A stretch of 61,428 nt of DNA from an uncultured Bacteroidales bacterium (lineage in GTDB: Bacteria > Bacteroidota > Bacteroidia > Bacteroidales > UBA4417): contig CAIRMR010000052.1 of the NCBI GenBank assembly GCA_903879715.1, positions 1 to 61,428 of the forward strand. The letters are read 5' to 3'. The notes under the pieces were generated by a model. It saw nothing but the letters and a program-made list of their open reading frames with translations, was not told the DNA's origin and did not search any database. Numbering within the stretch: position 1 is the stretch's first letter; each line of letters starts with the position of its first letter. Shown piece after piece: positions 24,493 to 32,858 of the stretch. Both the position numbers and the translations under genes were made by a program.

Positions 24493-25149
24493 TTATTCAA
24501 TTACAATTCTTCCAACCCCGTTTCGACTAAGCAGATTTATTAATTCACAGAATGCTTCAGCCGGTGCAGTGCCAAGGTCGATGCTGTATAACTCGCATCC
24601 CGGTTTTTCCTTATAGGGGCCATTGATTATATGGATAACATTTAAAAATGGACCCGGACTTTTTTTACGCGGATAGTACCACTTTTGAAACCACATATCA
24701 ATCAATCCGCTTACTGAATCTGCATTTGGGTATAATGCAATTTCGCAGAGGAACCAGGGAAAGGGGTTTATTTCAATTTTCGTGTCATTTATTATGTCTG
24801 TATATACCGGGAATAAAGGAAAATCCTCTTTGATATATTCTTCATCCGTACTGTAAACGATTGGCCAGCACATAGAATCTTCCATGACCATAGATCCTTT
24901 TAGTATAGCCATATCCTGCCGGAATAATTTAGCTGTTTGACCTACAATATCCTGAATATCATTTATTGCATTTATGTCGCCTAATGACTCATCTAATTCA
25001 CAATCAGTGATTATACTCCATTTTTCTTCCAGGCCTGATAGTTGCCGGTTTTCCATATCAACCTTCTGCTTGTTTTCGAAATACTCTTCCGTAAACCGCA
25101 GCAAGTAGTGATTTCGTGATTTATGGGCAATATAAGCTAATGAATTCAT
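24493..25149 (-). CDS. Uncharacterised 218-residue protein
   Basis: The product starts MNSLAYIAHKSRNHYLLRFT and has no signal peptide. Acidic residues dominate the first half (CELDESLGDINAINDIQDIV); the second half has aromatic and proline-rich stretches (INPFPWFLCEIALYPNADS, WYYPRKKSPGPFLNVIHIIN). It ends GVGRIVIE, similar to the last residues (YNIVIE) of the unrelated-looking protein at 26346. I do not recognise the family. It lies in a file of small minus-strand genes separated by roughly 100-200 bp. Confidence 0.55.
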   Translation of the reverse strand: MNSLAYIAHKSRNHYLLRFTEEYFENKQKVDMENRQLSGLEEKWSIITDCELDESLGDINAINDIQDIVGQTAKLFRQDMAILKGSMVMEDSMCWPIVYSTDEEYIKEDFPLFPVYTDIINDTKIEINPFPWFLCEIALYPNADSVSGLIDMWFQKWYYPRKKSPGPFLNVIHIINGPYKEKPGCELYSIDLGTAPAEAFCELINLLSRNGVGRIVIE

Positions 25150-25299
25150 GTGTTATTATTTATTTTTACGGGTCACATGGAATACGCCAGATTGATCTAA
25201 ATATCATCTCCGGTTGGTGATTTATTCCAATCATGGCTATTTCATGAGATTTTTTTTGATATTGATTTCTGTACCTGGTGATTATCAGAATATTTTATG

Positions 25300-25767
25300 C
25301 TAAAGCCTGCAAACAGCCACAAAAGGTTTACAATTAAACACATGTACTATATTGTCGTAAACCCGGATTTTTGTGAATCCCAGATTGAGATCCGTATAAA
25401 TCTTTCCAGACCTGTCAAATTCGATGTATTGATATACCAGGTATCCATTTTTTTCTCTTTTGATATGAAAAGGATTAAGTGCGTAGGATAAACGCCAGTC
25501 TTCAGCCTGCCTGAATTCAACTTTCTTGCTCTCTCCTACCTTCATTCCCATCATACTTTTTACTACAACCGGTGAATTCCTTATGTATCCTGATGCGAGC
25601 TTCAACGTATCTCCGTTTCCAAAACAATACTGATAAAGAATATCAGAACCTTCAGGGGAAACAATACGGCCACCTACAATCATGGATATTACAAAAACCT
25701 TTTTGGGGTTTAAGGCAATAAAGATTACAACAATTGCCATGGCTGAAAGAAGAAAGAACTTTCTCAT
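25300..25767 (-). CDS. Membrane-anchored small protein
   Basis: A 155-residue protein with an N-terminal hydrophobic segment (FFLLSAMAIVVIFIAL) and an extracytoplasmic domain. The domain reads VGGRIVSPEGSDILYQYCFG, GDTLKLASGYIRNSPVV, then MMGMKVGESKKVEF and EFDRSGKIYTDLNLGF. The GMKVGESKKVEF segment resembles a turn in FKBP-type or carboxypeptidase-regulatory domains, but this is weak. The function is unknown. It follows the gene at 25795 by 27 bp and may be co-transcribed with it. Confidence 0.55.
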   Translation of the reverse strand: MRKFFLLSAMAIVVIFIALNPKKVFVISMIVGGRIVSPEGSDILYQYCFGNGDTLKLASGYIRNSPVVVKSMMGMKVGESKKVEFRQAEDWRLSYALNPFHIKREKNGYLVYQYIEFDRSGKIYTDLNLGFTKIRVYDNIVHVFNCKPFVAVCRL

Positions 25768-25794
25768 AAGGTAGGGTTAGATACGCAGTAATTA

Positions 25795-26169
25795 TTATGG
25801 ACAATCATCACCCAGAAGAACTTCAAGATAGGTATTCCAATCTTTCTGTGTAATCTGATATTTAATGAACGGTTTTTTCTTATCACTTACCCTGCAGACA
25901 GCTGACACTGAACGCATCATATCAATTCTGATATCATTGCCGCGAAATTCATACATTTTATGAAGGTAATTCATGTTTGTACGCTTAACGGCAGCCAACT
26001 CGGCTTTCATATTGGAGACTTCCTTTGGGATCTCAGATTTGTTGAACTCGCCAGCACGGTAACGCAGAAATCCAATGGCCTGTTTCCGAAGTATATCGGC
26101 GTGTGAAACCTGGGCGAATGAAATTGATGAGAAGGTGGAAATTACCAGAATCATTAATAATCGTTTCAT
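25795..26169 (-). CDS. Small secreted protein
   Basis: The 124-residue product has a signal peptide (MKRLLMILVISTFSSISFAQ) and a mature helical domain of about 104 residues containing two cysteines (AVCRVSD and DDCP at the end) that could form a disulphide. It sits between a small membrane protein gene (21 bp upstream) and a membrane-anchored protein gene (27 bp downstream), so the three probably form an operon from 26330 to 25300. No family is recognised. Confidence 0.6.
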   Translation of the reverse strand: MKRLLMILVISTFSSISFAQVSHADILRKQAIGFLRYRAGEFNKSEIPKEVSNMKAELAAVKRTNMNYLHKMYEFRGNDIRIDMMRSVSAVCRVSDKKKPFIKYQITQKDWNTYLEVLLGDDCP

Positions 26170-26189
26170 ATTTTTTTAGGTTTATAATT

Positions 26190-26330
26190 CTATTTCTTAT
26201 TTCTTCTCAAATATTTACCAATAAGGCCGATGGCAATAGTTGCCAGGATCATCCAAATCCATATTGCACAGTCAAAGGGAGCGGTTCCATTAAAAACTGC
26301 TGCCAAAAATTTAAAGAGTCTGTCTAACAT
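26190..26330 (-). CDS. 46-residue single-span membrane protein
   Basis: A short frame begins MLDRLFKFLAAVFNG, continues FDCAIWIWMILATIAIGLIG as a membrane helix and ends KYLRRNKK, a positive tail typical of an N-out/C-in protein. It lies 20 bp before the secreted protein gene at 26169 and 15 bp after the gene at 26346, fitting an operon. Small hydrophobic proteins with a basic tail can be toxins or membrane-complex subunits; neither can be decided here. Confidence 0.5.
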   Translation of the reverse strand: MLDRLFKFLAAVFNGTAPFDCAIWIWMILATIAIGLIGKYLRRNKK

Positions 26331-26345
26331 ATGCTTTAGCTTAAC

Positions 26346-26768
26346 TTATTCAATGACTATATTGTAAACATCCAGTTCGTTTCGCCTGATCCCCAAAGCA
26401 TTGAGTCCTTTGGAGGTCTGTTCGACCAGATCAAAGAGGGTGCATTTTTCAGGAAGCGGGGCAAAGATCAATGTAAATGACAGCAATGAACCAGCCTTTA
26501 CACGCTTCCATTCCGGAGCAACAGGGATATTCAATGCATGAATCATCCTGGTACAGTTGCCTGTATCCAGGTCGAAGAGAACGGCTGACCTGGAGATTCT
26601 GATCTTTGCATTTAAAGGGGCAGAAAAGGAACAATTAACAATGACCATCCCGACTTCCTCAAACTTGCCAAGGAGTTTGTGCCTGCTTCGTTTATCAATT
26701 ACAACGGCTGGGGATGAATAAGAGCGTTGAGTACCGTCAGTGGAATTAAATGGATTAATATCCGGCAT
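26346..26768 (-). CDS. Beta-rich protein with FTLIFxPLP motif
   Basis: The 140-residue product contains SAVLFDLDTGNCTRMIHALN, IPVAPEWKRVKAGSLLSF and TLIFAPLPEKCTLFDLVEQ. The order TG-x-x-Tyr/Thr, GIP-x-APE, G-x-x-LSFTLIFxPLP is one I know from many Bacteroidota hypothetical proteins with a beta-sandwich look. There is no signal peptide. It ends LDVYNIVIE. It leads the run of four closely spaced genes down to 25300. The function is unknown. Confidence 0.6.
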   Translation of the reverse strand: MPDINPFNSTDGTQRSYSSPAVVIDKRSRHKLLGKFEEVGMVIVNCSFSAPLNAKIRISRSAVLFDLDTGNCTRMIHALNIPVAPEWKRVKAGSLLSFTLIFAPLPEKCTLFDLVEQTSKGLNALGIRRNELDVYNIVIE

Positions 26769-26968
26769 TTGTTTTTTTTCTACAAAGCTAAGCTGTGATG
26801 TTGCGGAAATTGCGCAGGTTGCGTATAATGCTAAACGATCAGAAATTGAATTTCGTATGGATCTATTTTTCGAAGAAATGAAATATTACTCAAGGTTTAT
26901 CTATTCCTTGATGAAACTTAACAAGGCTAATATAAAAATAAGGGCTACTTTTTTTACGTTCTATCCTT

Positions 26969-27844
26969 TTATAAAATAGACAGAGCTACGTTATGTGGTA
27001 TAGCACCACCAAACCCTGATGAAAGATGCCTACATAATATTACTCTAGCCCCTGTTCCATTTTCGTAGTATACATGGTCGGGCAAAATATGTATATCAGC
27101 ATGAGTCAATGTTGGGTTAAAGATCTGGATAATTTGAAGCCTGTTTAGTGTTCCTGCATTACCCACATATTTTGCATTTTTACCTGCATACAATACTACT
27201 GTTCTGAAACTTTGGTAAAATGCGGCTGCCTGTGTAGTCATAAAATGATACCTGTTTCCAGCAAAAAAATGTGCCAGATTAAATTTGGCCTGATTCAGGT
27301 TCACAGCAGGTCTGGCACTTATTTCAGTAATAAAGCACCTTGAAAATGAAGAATCATGGAAATTTATATTCTCCATAACATTAGTTGGAGCCAAAGCATT
27401 GATTGCTTCATATTGCATTAAAAGTCTTTCCAATCCATAGTATGTATGCCCGTGGTGGCCAAGAACCAATGCCCTGGTGATTGCAAACAGCAAAGGGCTG
27501 AAAGGATTAAATCCAGTAAAAGGCGTAAACCTCGCAAGCAAACCGGGATCAAAAGGGTGTGTCAAATGATTATAATTGACTATCAAATCATTCCAGTGGG
27601 AGACATTCAAATACAATTCGTGGGCTAAGATTGCAGCATGAGCTGGATTAGCTACAGTAAGCGCTTTTTCTGTTCCGACCATTAAAATATCAGAATTGGG
27701 ATTCCCCATACCAACATAAGGGTTTAGCTGTGCTGCTGCAATAGGATTCTCCATTATAACAGCTGGGTCGAATCCTTCTGCTCCAAGTTCTGCTGCAAGA
27801 GCGGTGATCAGGTTCAAGAATGATGGTTTATTGACGAGTGGCAT
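26969..27844 (-). CDS. Uncharacterised protein, possible uracil-glycosylase-like fold
   Basis: The 291-residue protein contains NPYVGMGNPNSDILMVGTEK at about 42-61, which resembles the first strand and loop of uracil-DNA-glycosylase-superfamily proteins (a DIMxVGxxPG pattern), followed by HAAILAHELYLNVSHWNDL, a Pro/Phe-rich FTGFNPFSPL segment and HGHTYYGLERLL. Later parts are neutral and Asn/Ala-rich. The canonical catalytic motifs are not evident, so the enzyme call is weak. It has no signal peptide and stands alone between gaps of about 100-200 bp. Confidence 0.5.
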   Translation of the reverse strand: MPLVNKPSFLNLITALAAELGAEGFDPAVIMENPIAAAQLNPYVGMGNPNSDILMVGTEKALTVANPAHAAILAHELYLNVSHWNDLIVNYNHLTHPFDPGLLARFTPFTGFNPFSPLLFAITRALVLGHHGHTYYGLERLLMQYEAINALAPTNVMENINFHDSSFSRCFITEISARPAVNLNQAKFNLAHFFAGNRYHFMTTQAAAFYQSFRTVVLYAGKNAKYVGNAGTLNRLQIIQIFNPTLTHADIHILPDHVYYENGTGARVILCRHLSSGFGGAIPHNVALSIL

Positions 27845-27946
27845 AACAACAAGTATTAGTTTATGATTTTAGAGAATAAAAATGCTGGTGCTAAATTAAT
27901 GTATTCTAACTTATTTCATTGATTTTGAGTGAAATCATGCAATGAA

Positions 27947-28303
27947 TCAACCTCCCTGTAACCGCACAATCAAGTAATCGGCGTATACACCCATTTTGAA
28001 ACCATCAAACAGATCGTTATCCTGGCAGGAATAGTCCAGCAAACCTCTATTAACATGCATTGCAAGTTCAAGTATCTGATCCTTATGATCTTCATCCAGA
28101 CTTTCAATATATGCCAGGCTGCAGGAAATATCCTCCTCCGTTGCCCGCTGTCTTCTTGAGGCTAAATATTCCGCTTTCATTTCATCCGTCATCACGTTCA
28201 GCCAGTTGTATCTGAACTGCCTGAAATGTTGCAGCATGATATTATAGACAACTTCCGGATCAGGCTTCTGAATACTAAGAATCTTGTTAGCAGGAATTCC
28301 CAT
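27947..28303 (-). CDS. Uncharacterised 118-residue protein
   Basis: A soluble, mostly helical acidic protein: KPDPEVVYNIMLQHFRQFRY, ASRRQRATEEDISCSLAYIE, LAMHVNRGLLDYSCQDNDLF, ending GVYADYLIVRLQGG. Size and composition are like those of immunity or antitoxin proteins in small-gene arrays, but no motif identifies it. It lies 75 bp downstream of the gene at 28379, so the two may be coupled. Confidence 0.5.
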   Translation of the reverse strand: MGIPANKILSIQKPDPEVVYNIMLQHFRQFRYNWLNVMTDEMKAEYLASRRQRATEEDISCSLAYIESLDEDHKDQILELAMHVNRGLLDYSCQDNDLFDGFKMGVYADYLIVRLQGG

Positions 28304-28378
28304 AGTGACGGATTAAAAATAATTTCAGTGCCCTTGAGCTGATGTTGTATGTTCAAATTGAATTAATGATTATCGAAA

Positions 28379-29143
28379 TTAAAGGTTTGTCTTAATAAAA
28401 TGAGCTGAATCATCATAATAATGAGATGACCAAATAAATGGATGTGAAAGGTCAATAATTCCAGGCAGATCGAAAAATCCAATATTTTGCTCTACAATAA
28501 GTACTTCCCTAGAATTTAACGCGTTTAATTTAAGCTCTTTGTTTTCAATAAAAGTATCACATGGCCTCTTGACCATCATACGAGGAATTGAAATTTTATT
28601 TAATATGCAATATTTGTAGAATGCATTGTTACATACTTTAAGTAACAGTATGTATGAGTTACCAGTAATATTTTTCAATAAACAGCCCTCAGCAGGGACG
28701 AATGGAGGGACTATTTCATTTAAATCTTTTATAAGATCTAGAACCGCCTCCTTTGGTAGCAGTCCTCCCTCAAAAAGATTCAATGCATCATAAACATCCT
28801 GTAAATGGGGTTTTATTAGAGCAATAATTTCTGTATCACTTGGGTTTGCATAATTAATATATTCTCTAAAACTCCCATACATGGGCAAGTCTTCAATTGC
28901 ATCAAGTGTATCAAGCACCACCACGGTATCATTATTTATTGGATTGATTTCTTCTTGATTATTAATACCAAGTTCCCTACAGCCTGTATATACTATATCC
29001 GTATATATATATAGTGTTGGCGTAATTTCATTTCCATAACCCGCTGACCAATGATTTACAGCATTAAAATCATATCCCGCTGAAGGATACCAACAAAGTT
29101 TTTCAAAGCTAGATCTTCCTAAAATCAAATCTTTTAGAGTCAT
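28379..29143 (-). CDS. Uncharacterised protein with WYPSAGYDF motif
   Basis: The 254-residue product starts MTLKDLILGRSSFEKLCWYP with SAGYDFNAVNHW; the WYPSAG-D-F pattern recurs in many Bacteroidota hypothetical proteins. It has a central NNDTVVVLDTLDAIEDLP and a C-terminal SREVLIVEQNIGFFDLPGII. There is no signal peptide or membrane segment. The WYPSAG segment suggests a substrate loop but I do not know the activity. Immediate neighbours are small unknown genes. Confidence 0.5.
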   Translation of the reverse strand: MTLKDLILGRSSFEKLCWYPSAGYDFNAVNHWSAGYGNEITPTLYIYTDIVYTGCRELGINNQEEINPINNDTVVVLDTLDAIEDLPMYGSFREYINYANPSDTEIIALIKPHLQDVYDALNLFEGGLLPKEAVLDLIKDLNEIVPPFVPAEGCLLKNITGNSYILLLKVCNNAFYKYCILNKISIPRMMVKRPCDTFIENKELKLNALNSREVLIVEQNIGFFDLPGIIDLSHPFIWSSHYYDDSAHFIKTNL

Positions 29144-29299
29144 TTTTTAGAGGTTTAAGGATTTTTTTTTTAGTTATTAAATATAGTAGAGTAAGGGTTC
29201 AAATTTTCCAGATCCAACTCTTTTTTTCTAATTGTATTACCGCTCATTTTTTCCCTTCACTTGGGATTATTGTATCAATAATTCTCAAGTCTTGAATTA

Positions 29300-29596
29300 T
29301 CAACTCTCCTTTCTGTTTTTGGAGTAATCATTGTATACAACCATTTTCAATATTTCTTCCGGTTTCAAATAAATCATCCGGGTTCCAATATGATCCTTAT
29401 TTGTTATCCATTCGTTCAGGTCTTCAATTACCTTAAACCAAATAAGATCACACCCCTTGTCAGTGCTGGAATTACCTGCATGACTGCCATTAAACACTTC
29501 TCCCTTAACAAGCGAAATCCGAAAAGGGTATTTCCTTCCGAAATGATCCAGTGAATGTTGATCTGTTAGTTTAAGGAAATCAAATGAGTTTTTCAT
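29300..29596 (-). CDS. Uncharacterised 98-residue protein
   Basis: A small soluble protein: NSFDFLKLTDQHSLDHFGRK, a middle HAGNSSTDKGCDLIWFKVIE and C-terminal YLKPEEILKMVVYNDYSKNR. Charged and probably mixed alpha/beta. The gene stands alone with gaps of about 150 bp on both sides. No family is recognised; an immunity-type role is possible from size and context only. Confidence 0.45.
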   Translation of the reverse strand: MKNSFDFLKLTDQHSLDHFGRKYPFRISLVKGEVFNGSHAGNSSTDKGCDLIWFKVIEDLNEWITNKDHIGTRMIYLKPEEILKMVVYNDYSKNRKES

Positions 29597-29765
29597 TGCA
29601 TTATTTTTAAACTAGATCTAATATGGATTTTGGCGTATTCTTCGGATTTCGAAATAAAGGCATTGCCCTTGAGCAGATGTTGTATTTAATTCGTGAATTT
29701 ACGATTAATTTAATTGCTGATTATTTTAATTTTATCCAGAAATGACAAACCTTCATCATAGTTGA

Positions 29766-30425
29766 TTAGTCGAATTTTTTCCATTCCCCTTTGCGATTGA
29801 TTGATCCGGATTTTCCATGCAGTTTAGCAAGGCACCGTTCACTATCATCAAACCATCCTCTGACTTCATCAAATACAGGATCGATCAGCCAATGACCTTG
29901 TCGATCGATCCAGCCCCATTTTCCCTGATACTGAACTGCCACCATATTTTCCCTGTCGTAAACATCCAGGAATTCGCCTGCTATCACGCTGTCATAATCA
30001 GGACTGATTATCCATTCATCATCACGGTTAATAAAACCCCATTTGGCATCAAACTTTACTGCGCAATAATCCAAATGGTCAAAACAATCAGCAATCTGTT
30101 CAAACTTCGGCTGTATGATCCAACTGCCTTTCCTGTCGATAAATCCCCATTTCTCCTGGTATTTTACGCCCAAATAATTTTCTTCATCAAACGGGGCATC
30201 AGATAATTGATCAAATACCGGCCGAATGATCCAATCTCCCTTGTAATTGATATAGCCCCACTTATTGTCATGTTTTGCCCGCAGATATCCTTCCTCATCA
30301 AACTCATCATCTAAATAGTCAAATACAGGGTTGATCAGCCATTGGTCATGAATATCCAGAAAGCCATATTTTTTTTCACCATTTATTATTTTGACACCAG
30401 AATGGTTAAATTTATTTGTGTTCAT
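29766..30425 (-). CDS. WG-repeat protein
   Basis: The 219-residue protein consists almost entirely of six WG-type repeats of about 36 residues, each of the form KWGYINYKGDWIIRPVFDQL; the last (SGSINRKGEWKK) is degenerate. WG repeats form beta structures that bind other proteins and are frequent in Bacteroidota proteins of peptidoglycan or effector contexts. There is no signal peptide, so this one should stay in the cytoplasm. It is 20 bp downstream of the gene at 30446 and probably in its operon, which starts with the WYL regulator. Confidence 0.9.
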   Translation of the reverse strand: MNTNKFNHSGVKIINGEKKYGFLDIHDQWLINPVFDYLDDEFDEEGYLRAKHDNKWGYINYKGDWIIRPVFDQLSDAPFDEENYLGVKYQEKWGFIDRKGSWIIQPKFEQIADCFDHLDYCAVKFDAKWGFINRDDEWIISPDYDSVIAGEFLDVYDRENMVAVQYQGKWGWIDRQGHWLIDPVFDEVRGWFDDSERCLAKLHGKSGSINRKGEWKKFD

Positions 30426-30445
30426 ATATCATTTGCCTGAATTTC

Positions 30446-30712
30446 TTACTTATTTTCTTTATTTGAACTGCTATAAATCATTTCCCTCAATACTGCACAC
30501 TTTTCATATTCTTCCTTCTCCAGGAAATGATCAACCATAAACGAAAGTGCAAGCCGATGCTCATTCGTCATGCTTTGTGTATCAAGAACACCCATGAATT
30601 CCTCAGACACAGCTATGTACAATTTGTCTATGAATAAATCCATATCCGACCCATTGCGCAGACTGAGCAACTCAAGCATGATGTCGTGAGAAAGTTTTGT
30701 AGGTGAATCCAT
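30446..30712 (-). CDS. Small acidic protein with UVR-like C-terminus
   Basis: An 88-residue helical protein. Its C-terminal FLEKEEYEKCAVLREMIYS resembles the UVR motif that mediates contacts between UvrB, UvrC and related proteins. The N-terminal part (KLSHDIMLELLSLRNGSDMD) is also helical. It lies 26 bp after the WYL regulator gene and 20 bp before the WG-repeat gene, so the three probably form one operon. An adaptor function is a guess. Confidence 0.5.
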   Translation of the reverse strand: MDSPTKLSHDIMLELLSLRNGSDMDLFIDKLYIAVSEEFMGVLDTQSMTNEHRLALSFMVDHFLEKEEYEKCAVLREMIYSSSNKENK

Positions 30713-30738
30713 AGTTTATGAGGTATGATAAGTTAATT

Positions 30739-32103
30739 TTATTTCAGAAACGACCGATCCTTAATAACAATACGATTATCTCCAACACTGAGAACATACT
30801 TTTCAATAAAAAAATAAAGCACAGAATTAATCAAAACATTATTTAATGTAACCTGGTACCAGTCTTTTTTATTGAGACTTTTATTTACACTAACAGCTGC
30901 ATCTGCATTTTCTCCATTCGGCACTATTTTCAGCTGTTTTTCCGCATTCATCTTCCAGGGATCAATATCTACATTATCTGGAAACAGGATACTAAATTTA
31001 ATTGTCCTTCTTGCGCCTGCTTCCCAAAGGTCCTCTTCGAGCCAGGCTGGGGTGACATTGCAAACATTTGCTTTGCCAAAGGAGCGGATCACCCTTACCA
31101 GTTCCGGACCCATATAAACATTTTTAAGCGTTACTTTCATCCATTCCCCTTCCTGCTTTACTTCCTGGTGCCCTTTAATTATTGGGATTGTGCGGATATA
31201 ATCAATGTTATTGTATACATTCCCGTTTTTTACTTGAAACGAGATTGTTATGGGGGTCCCGTACCGGGTAATTCCAAGGCATCCATCCCAGTATTCCTCC
31301 GGCTTAAAGTGTTCCCTGACGAATTCCCTTTCGTTGTCATACTCAGGCTCACCAATGATACGATTTAGTGGAACAGTCCTAAAATCAATATCTTCCGGAC
31401 ATTTACCAACCACATACCACTGGCCGCGGGATTCTTTTAATATATATGGCATAAAATCCCTAGCAGTAAATATCTCAGGTTCCCGATTCGAATAAAAATG
31501 ACCCTGGTACTGTAAACTGATATACCGCCGTTCGCAGATGACATCATATAAGCCCTTAATGTTTTCTATTAATTCTAATTCCTTAACCAAAGGTGTTTCA
31601 ATGTCAATAATGGCAAAGTCTTCTTCAGGGTTATTTTCATCATCAGACTCCGCGAGTAATTTTACTTCAATGCTTTTAAGCAGTTCCCAAAAGGGGAAGT
31701 CTTTAAATTTAGCCAGGGATTTAACTATTTTTGTCAGTGAATCAAGGTCGTATTTATTAATATTTATTGCATCAAAAATCTCACCATTGAACTGATTGTT
31801 AAGTTTATAAAGTACTTCTCTCCCATCTTTTCCCGAATACACGATTACACCCTTATCAACCAGTTCTTTAAGCCGATCCCTGAGTATGGTTGGGGCAATA
31901 GTAGAGTTATTTTCGTTAACCAATGGATTGTCTTTCCCTGCAATACTGCAAGCAGAAAGTATTTCGCTATACGGCGGATTACCCATCTGGATCATGATCT
32001 CCGTGCGCGAAAACAACCTTCGAGGCTGATTTTTAAATAGCATCGCCAGCGCATAGCGCTGGCGGGCTGTGTTATCGAGAATCAGATCGAGAAGTTTATC
32101 CAT
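30739..32103 (-). CDS. WYL-domain transcriptional regulator
   Basis: The 454-residue protein starts with a winged-helix-like region (QRYALAMLFKNQPRRLFSRT; TILRDRLKELVDKGVIVYSG). A WYL domain follows (about 190-265): YISLQYQGHFYSNREPEI, FMPYILKESRGQWYVVGKCP and TVPLNRIIG, with the typical basic and aromatic ligand residues. The C-terminal WCX-like part includes WMKVTLKNVYMGPELVRVIR. WYL regulators control defence and DNA-damage genes by sensing nucleic acid or nucleotide ligands. It heads an operon with the UVR-like and WG-repeat genes. Confidence 0.82.
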   Translation of the reverse strand: MDKLLDLILDNTARQRYALAMLFKNQPRRLFSRTEIMIQMGNPPYSEILSACSIAGKDNPLVNENNSTIAPTILRDRLKELVDKGVIVYSGKDGREVLYKLNNQFNGEIFDAININKYDLDSLTKIVKSLAKFKDFPFWELLKSIEVKLLAESDDENNPEEDFAIIDIETPLVKELELIENIKGLYDVICERRYISLQYQGHFYSNREPEIFTARDFMPYILKESRGQWYVVGKCPEDIDFRTVPLNRIIGEPEYDNEREFVREHFKPEEYWDGCLGITRYGTPITISFQVKNGNVYNNIDYIRTIPIIKGHQEVKQEGEWMKVTLKNVYMGPELVRVIRSFGKANVCNVTPAWLEEDLWEAGARRTIKFSILFPDNVDIDPWKMNAEKQLKIVPNGENADAAVSVNKSLNKKDWYQVTLNNVLINSVLYFFIEKYVLSVGDNRIVIKDRSFLK

Positions 32104-32133
32104 GGCAAGATTGATTTGATTTAGTTAAACGAG

Positions 32134-32517
32134 TTAGAAAGAAGTGGTTGTAAAGATCAAAATCTCTTTAAATTTTTTCGATAACAATAAATTTTCCAAC
32201 CATGAATATCTATCTGTCATTTCGCCGGCTGCTGATTTTAAGAGACTTTTAGAGAAGGTTTCTTTTAAATTATGTTCAGAAAATATGAAATCAATAGGTT
32301 TAATAAGGTTATCCATTTTACCGTATATAATGATGGCGCCTTTCCATTTTGGAATAAGGGTTAAAATCTCAGTATAAATATTCCTGGTTTTAACCTTGCT
32401 GTAAATATAGGAATAATGGTTTTCGGTGGTGTCGTGTGTTAGCACTTTTTCTTTTTTAAGACTAAAGGTAAGGCATTTGTTAGAAGTGATTTTGAATATT
32501 GGGGTTATGTTTTGCAT
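32134..32517 (-). CDS. Uncharacterised 127-residue protein
   Basis: A small protein with a mixed alpha/beta pattern: PIFKITSNKCLTFSLKKE, LTLIPKWKGAIIIYGKMD and KSLLKSAAGEMTDRYSWLEN, ending FKEILIFTTTSF. No signal peptide is present. It lies 30 bp upstream of the WYL regulator gene on the same strand and may be co-transcribed with it. No family is recognised. Confidence 0.45.
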   Translation of the reverse strand: MQNITPIFKITSNKCLTFSLKKEKVLTHDTTENHYSYIYSKVKTRNIYTEILTLIPKWKGAIIIYGKMDNLIKPIDFIFSEHNLKETFSKSLLKSAAGEMTDRYSWLENLLLSKKFKEILIFTTTSF

Positions 32518-32858
32518 AGGATTTGTTTTTGTTATTAATAGGAGAATAAATGATAACGCGAAGATACAGTTCCAAGGTGCGGATAATCCGCAGGATAATT
32601 GAATTACATGATGACTAAAGAATATTGACGCGAAAGCCTAATCTGTGGGAAGAAGGGAACGCTCAAAATATTTACTAAAAGAGATGACTATTACTGGAAT
32701 GTGTAATAGAAGAAGACGCGCTACAACCAGAGAGATTGCACCTGAAAGCTTGAGTTCAGGAATGAAGGGGACGCTTCCGGAACGCGTCAGAAAATAAGAC
32801 GCGCTCCATGCAACGACTATACATTAAATAATAACACTAGCATTACAGGATTAAATTA
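32518..32858. other. Gene-free stretch with GACGCG motifs
   Basis: No gene is seen. The stretch carries several GACGCG or GACGCGCT motifs (near 32630, 32736, 32801). AATAAGACGCGCTCCA at about 32794 has a relative, AATAAGACGCGATCCA, near 38544 in another gene-free gap, and AATATTGACGCGAAAGCC near 32622 resembles GGATTGACGCGGAATTCC near 38397. It may be a decayed dispersed repeat. Confidence 0.45.
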
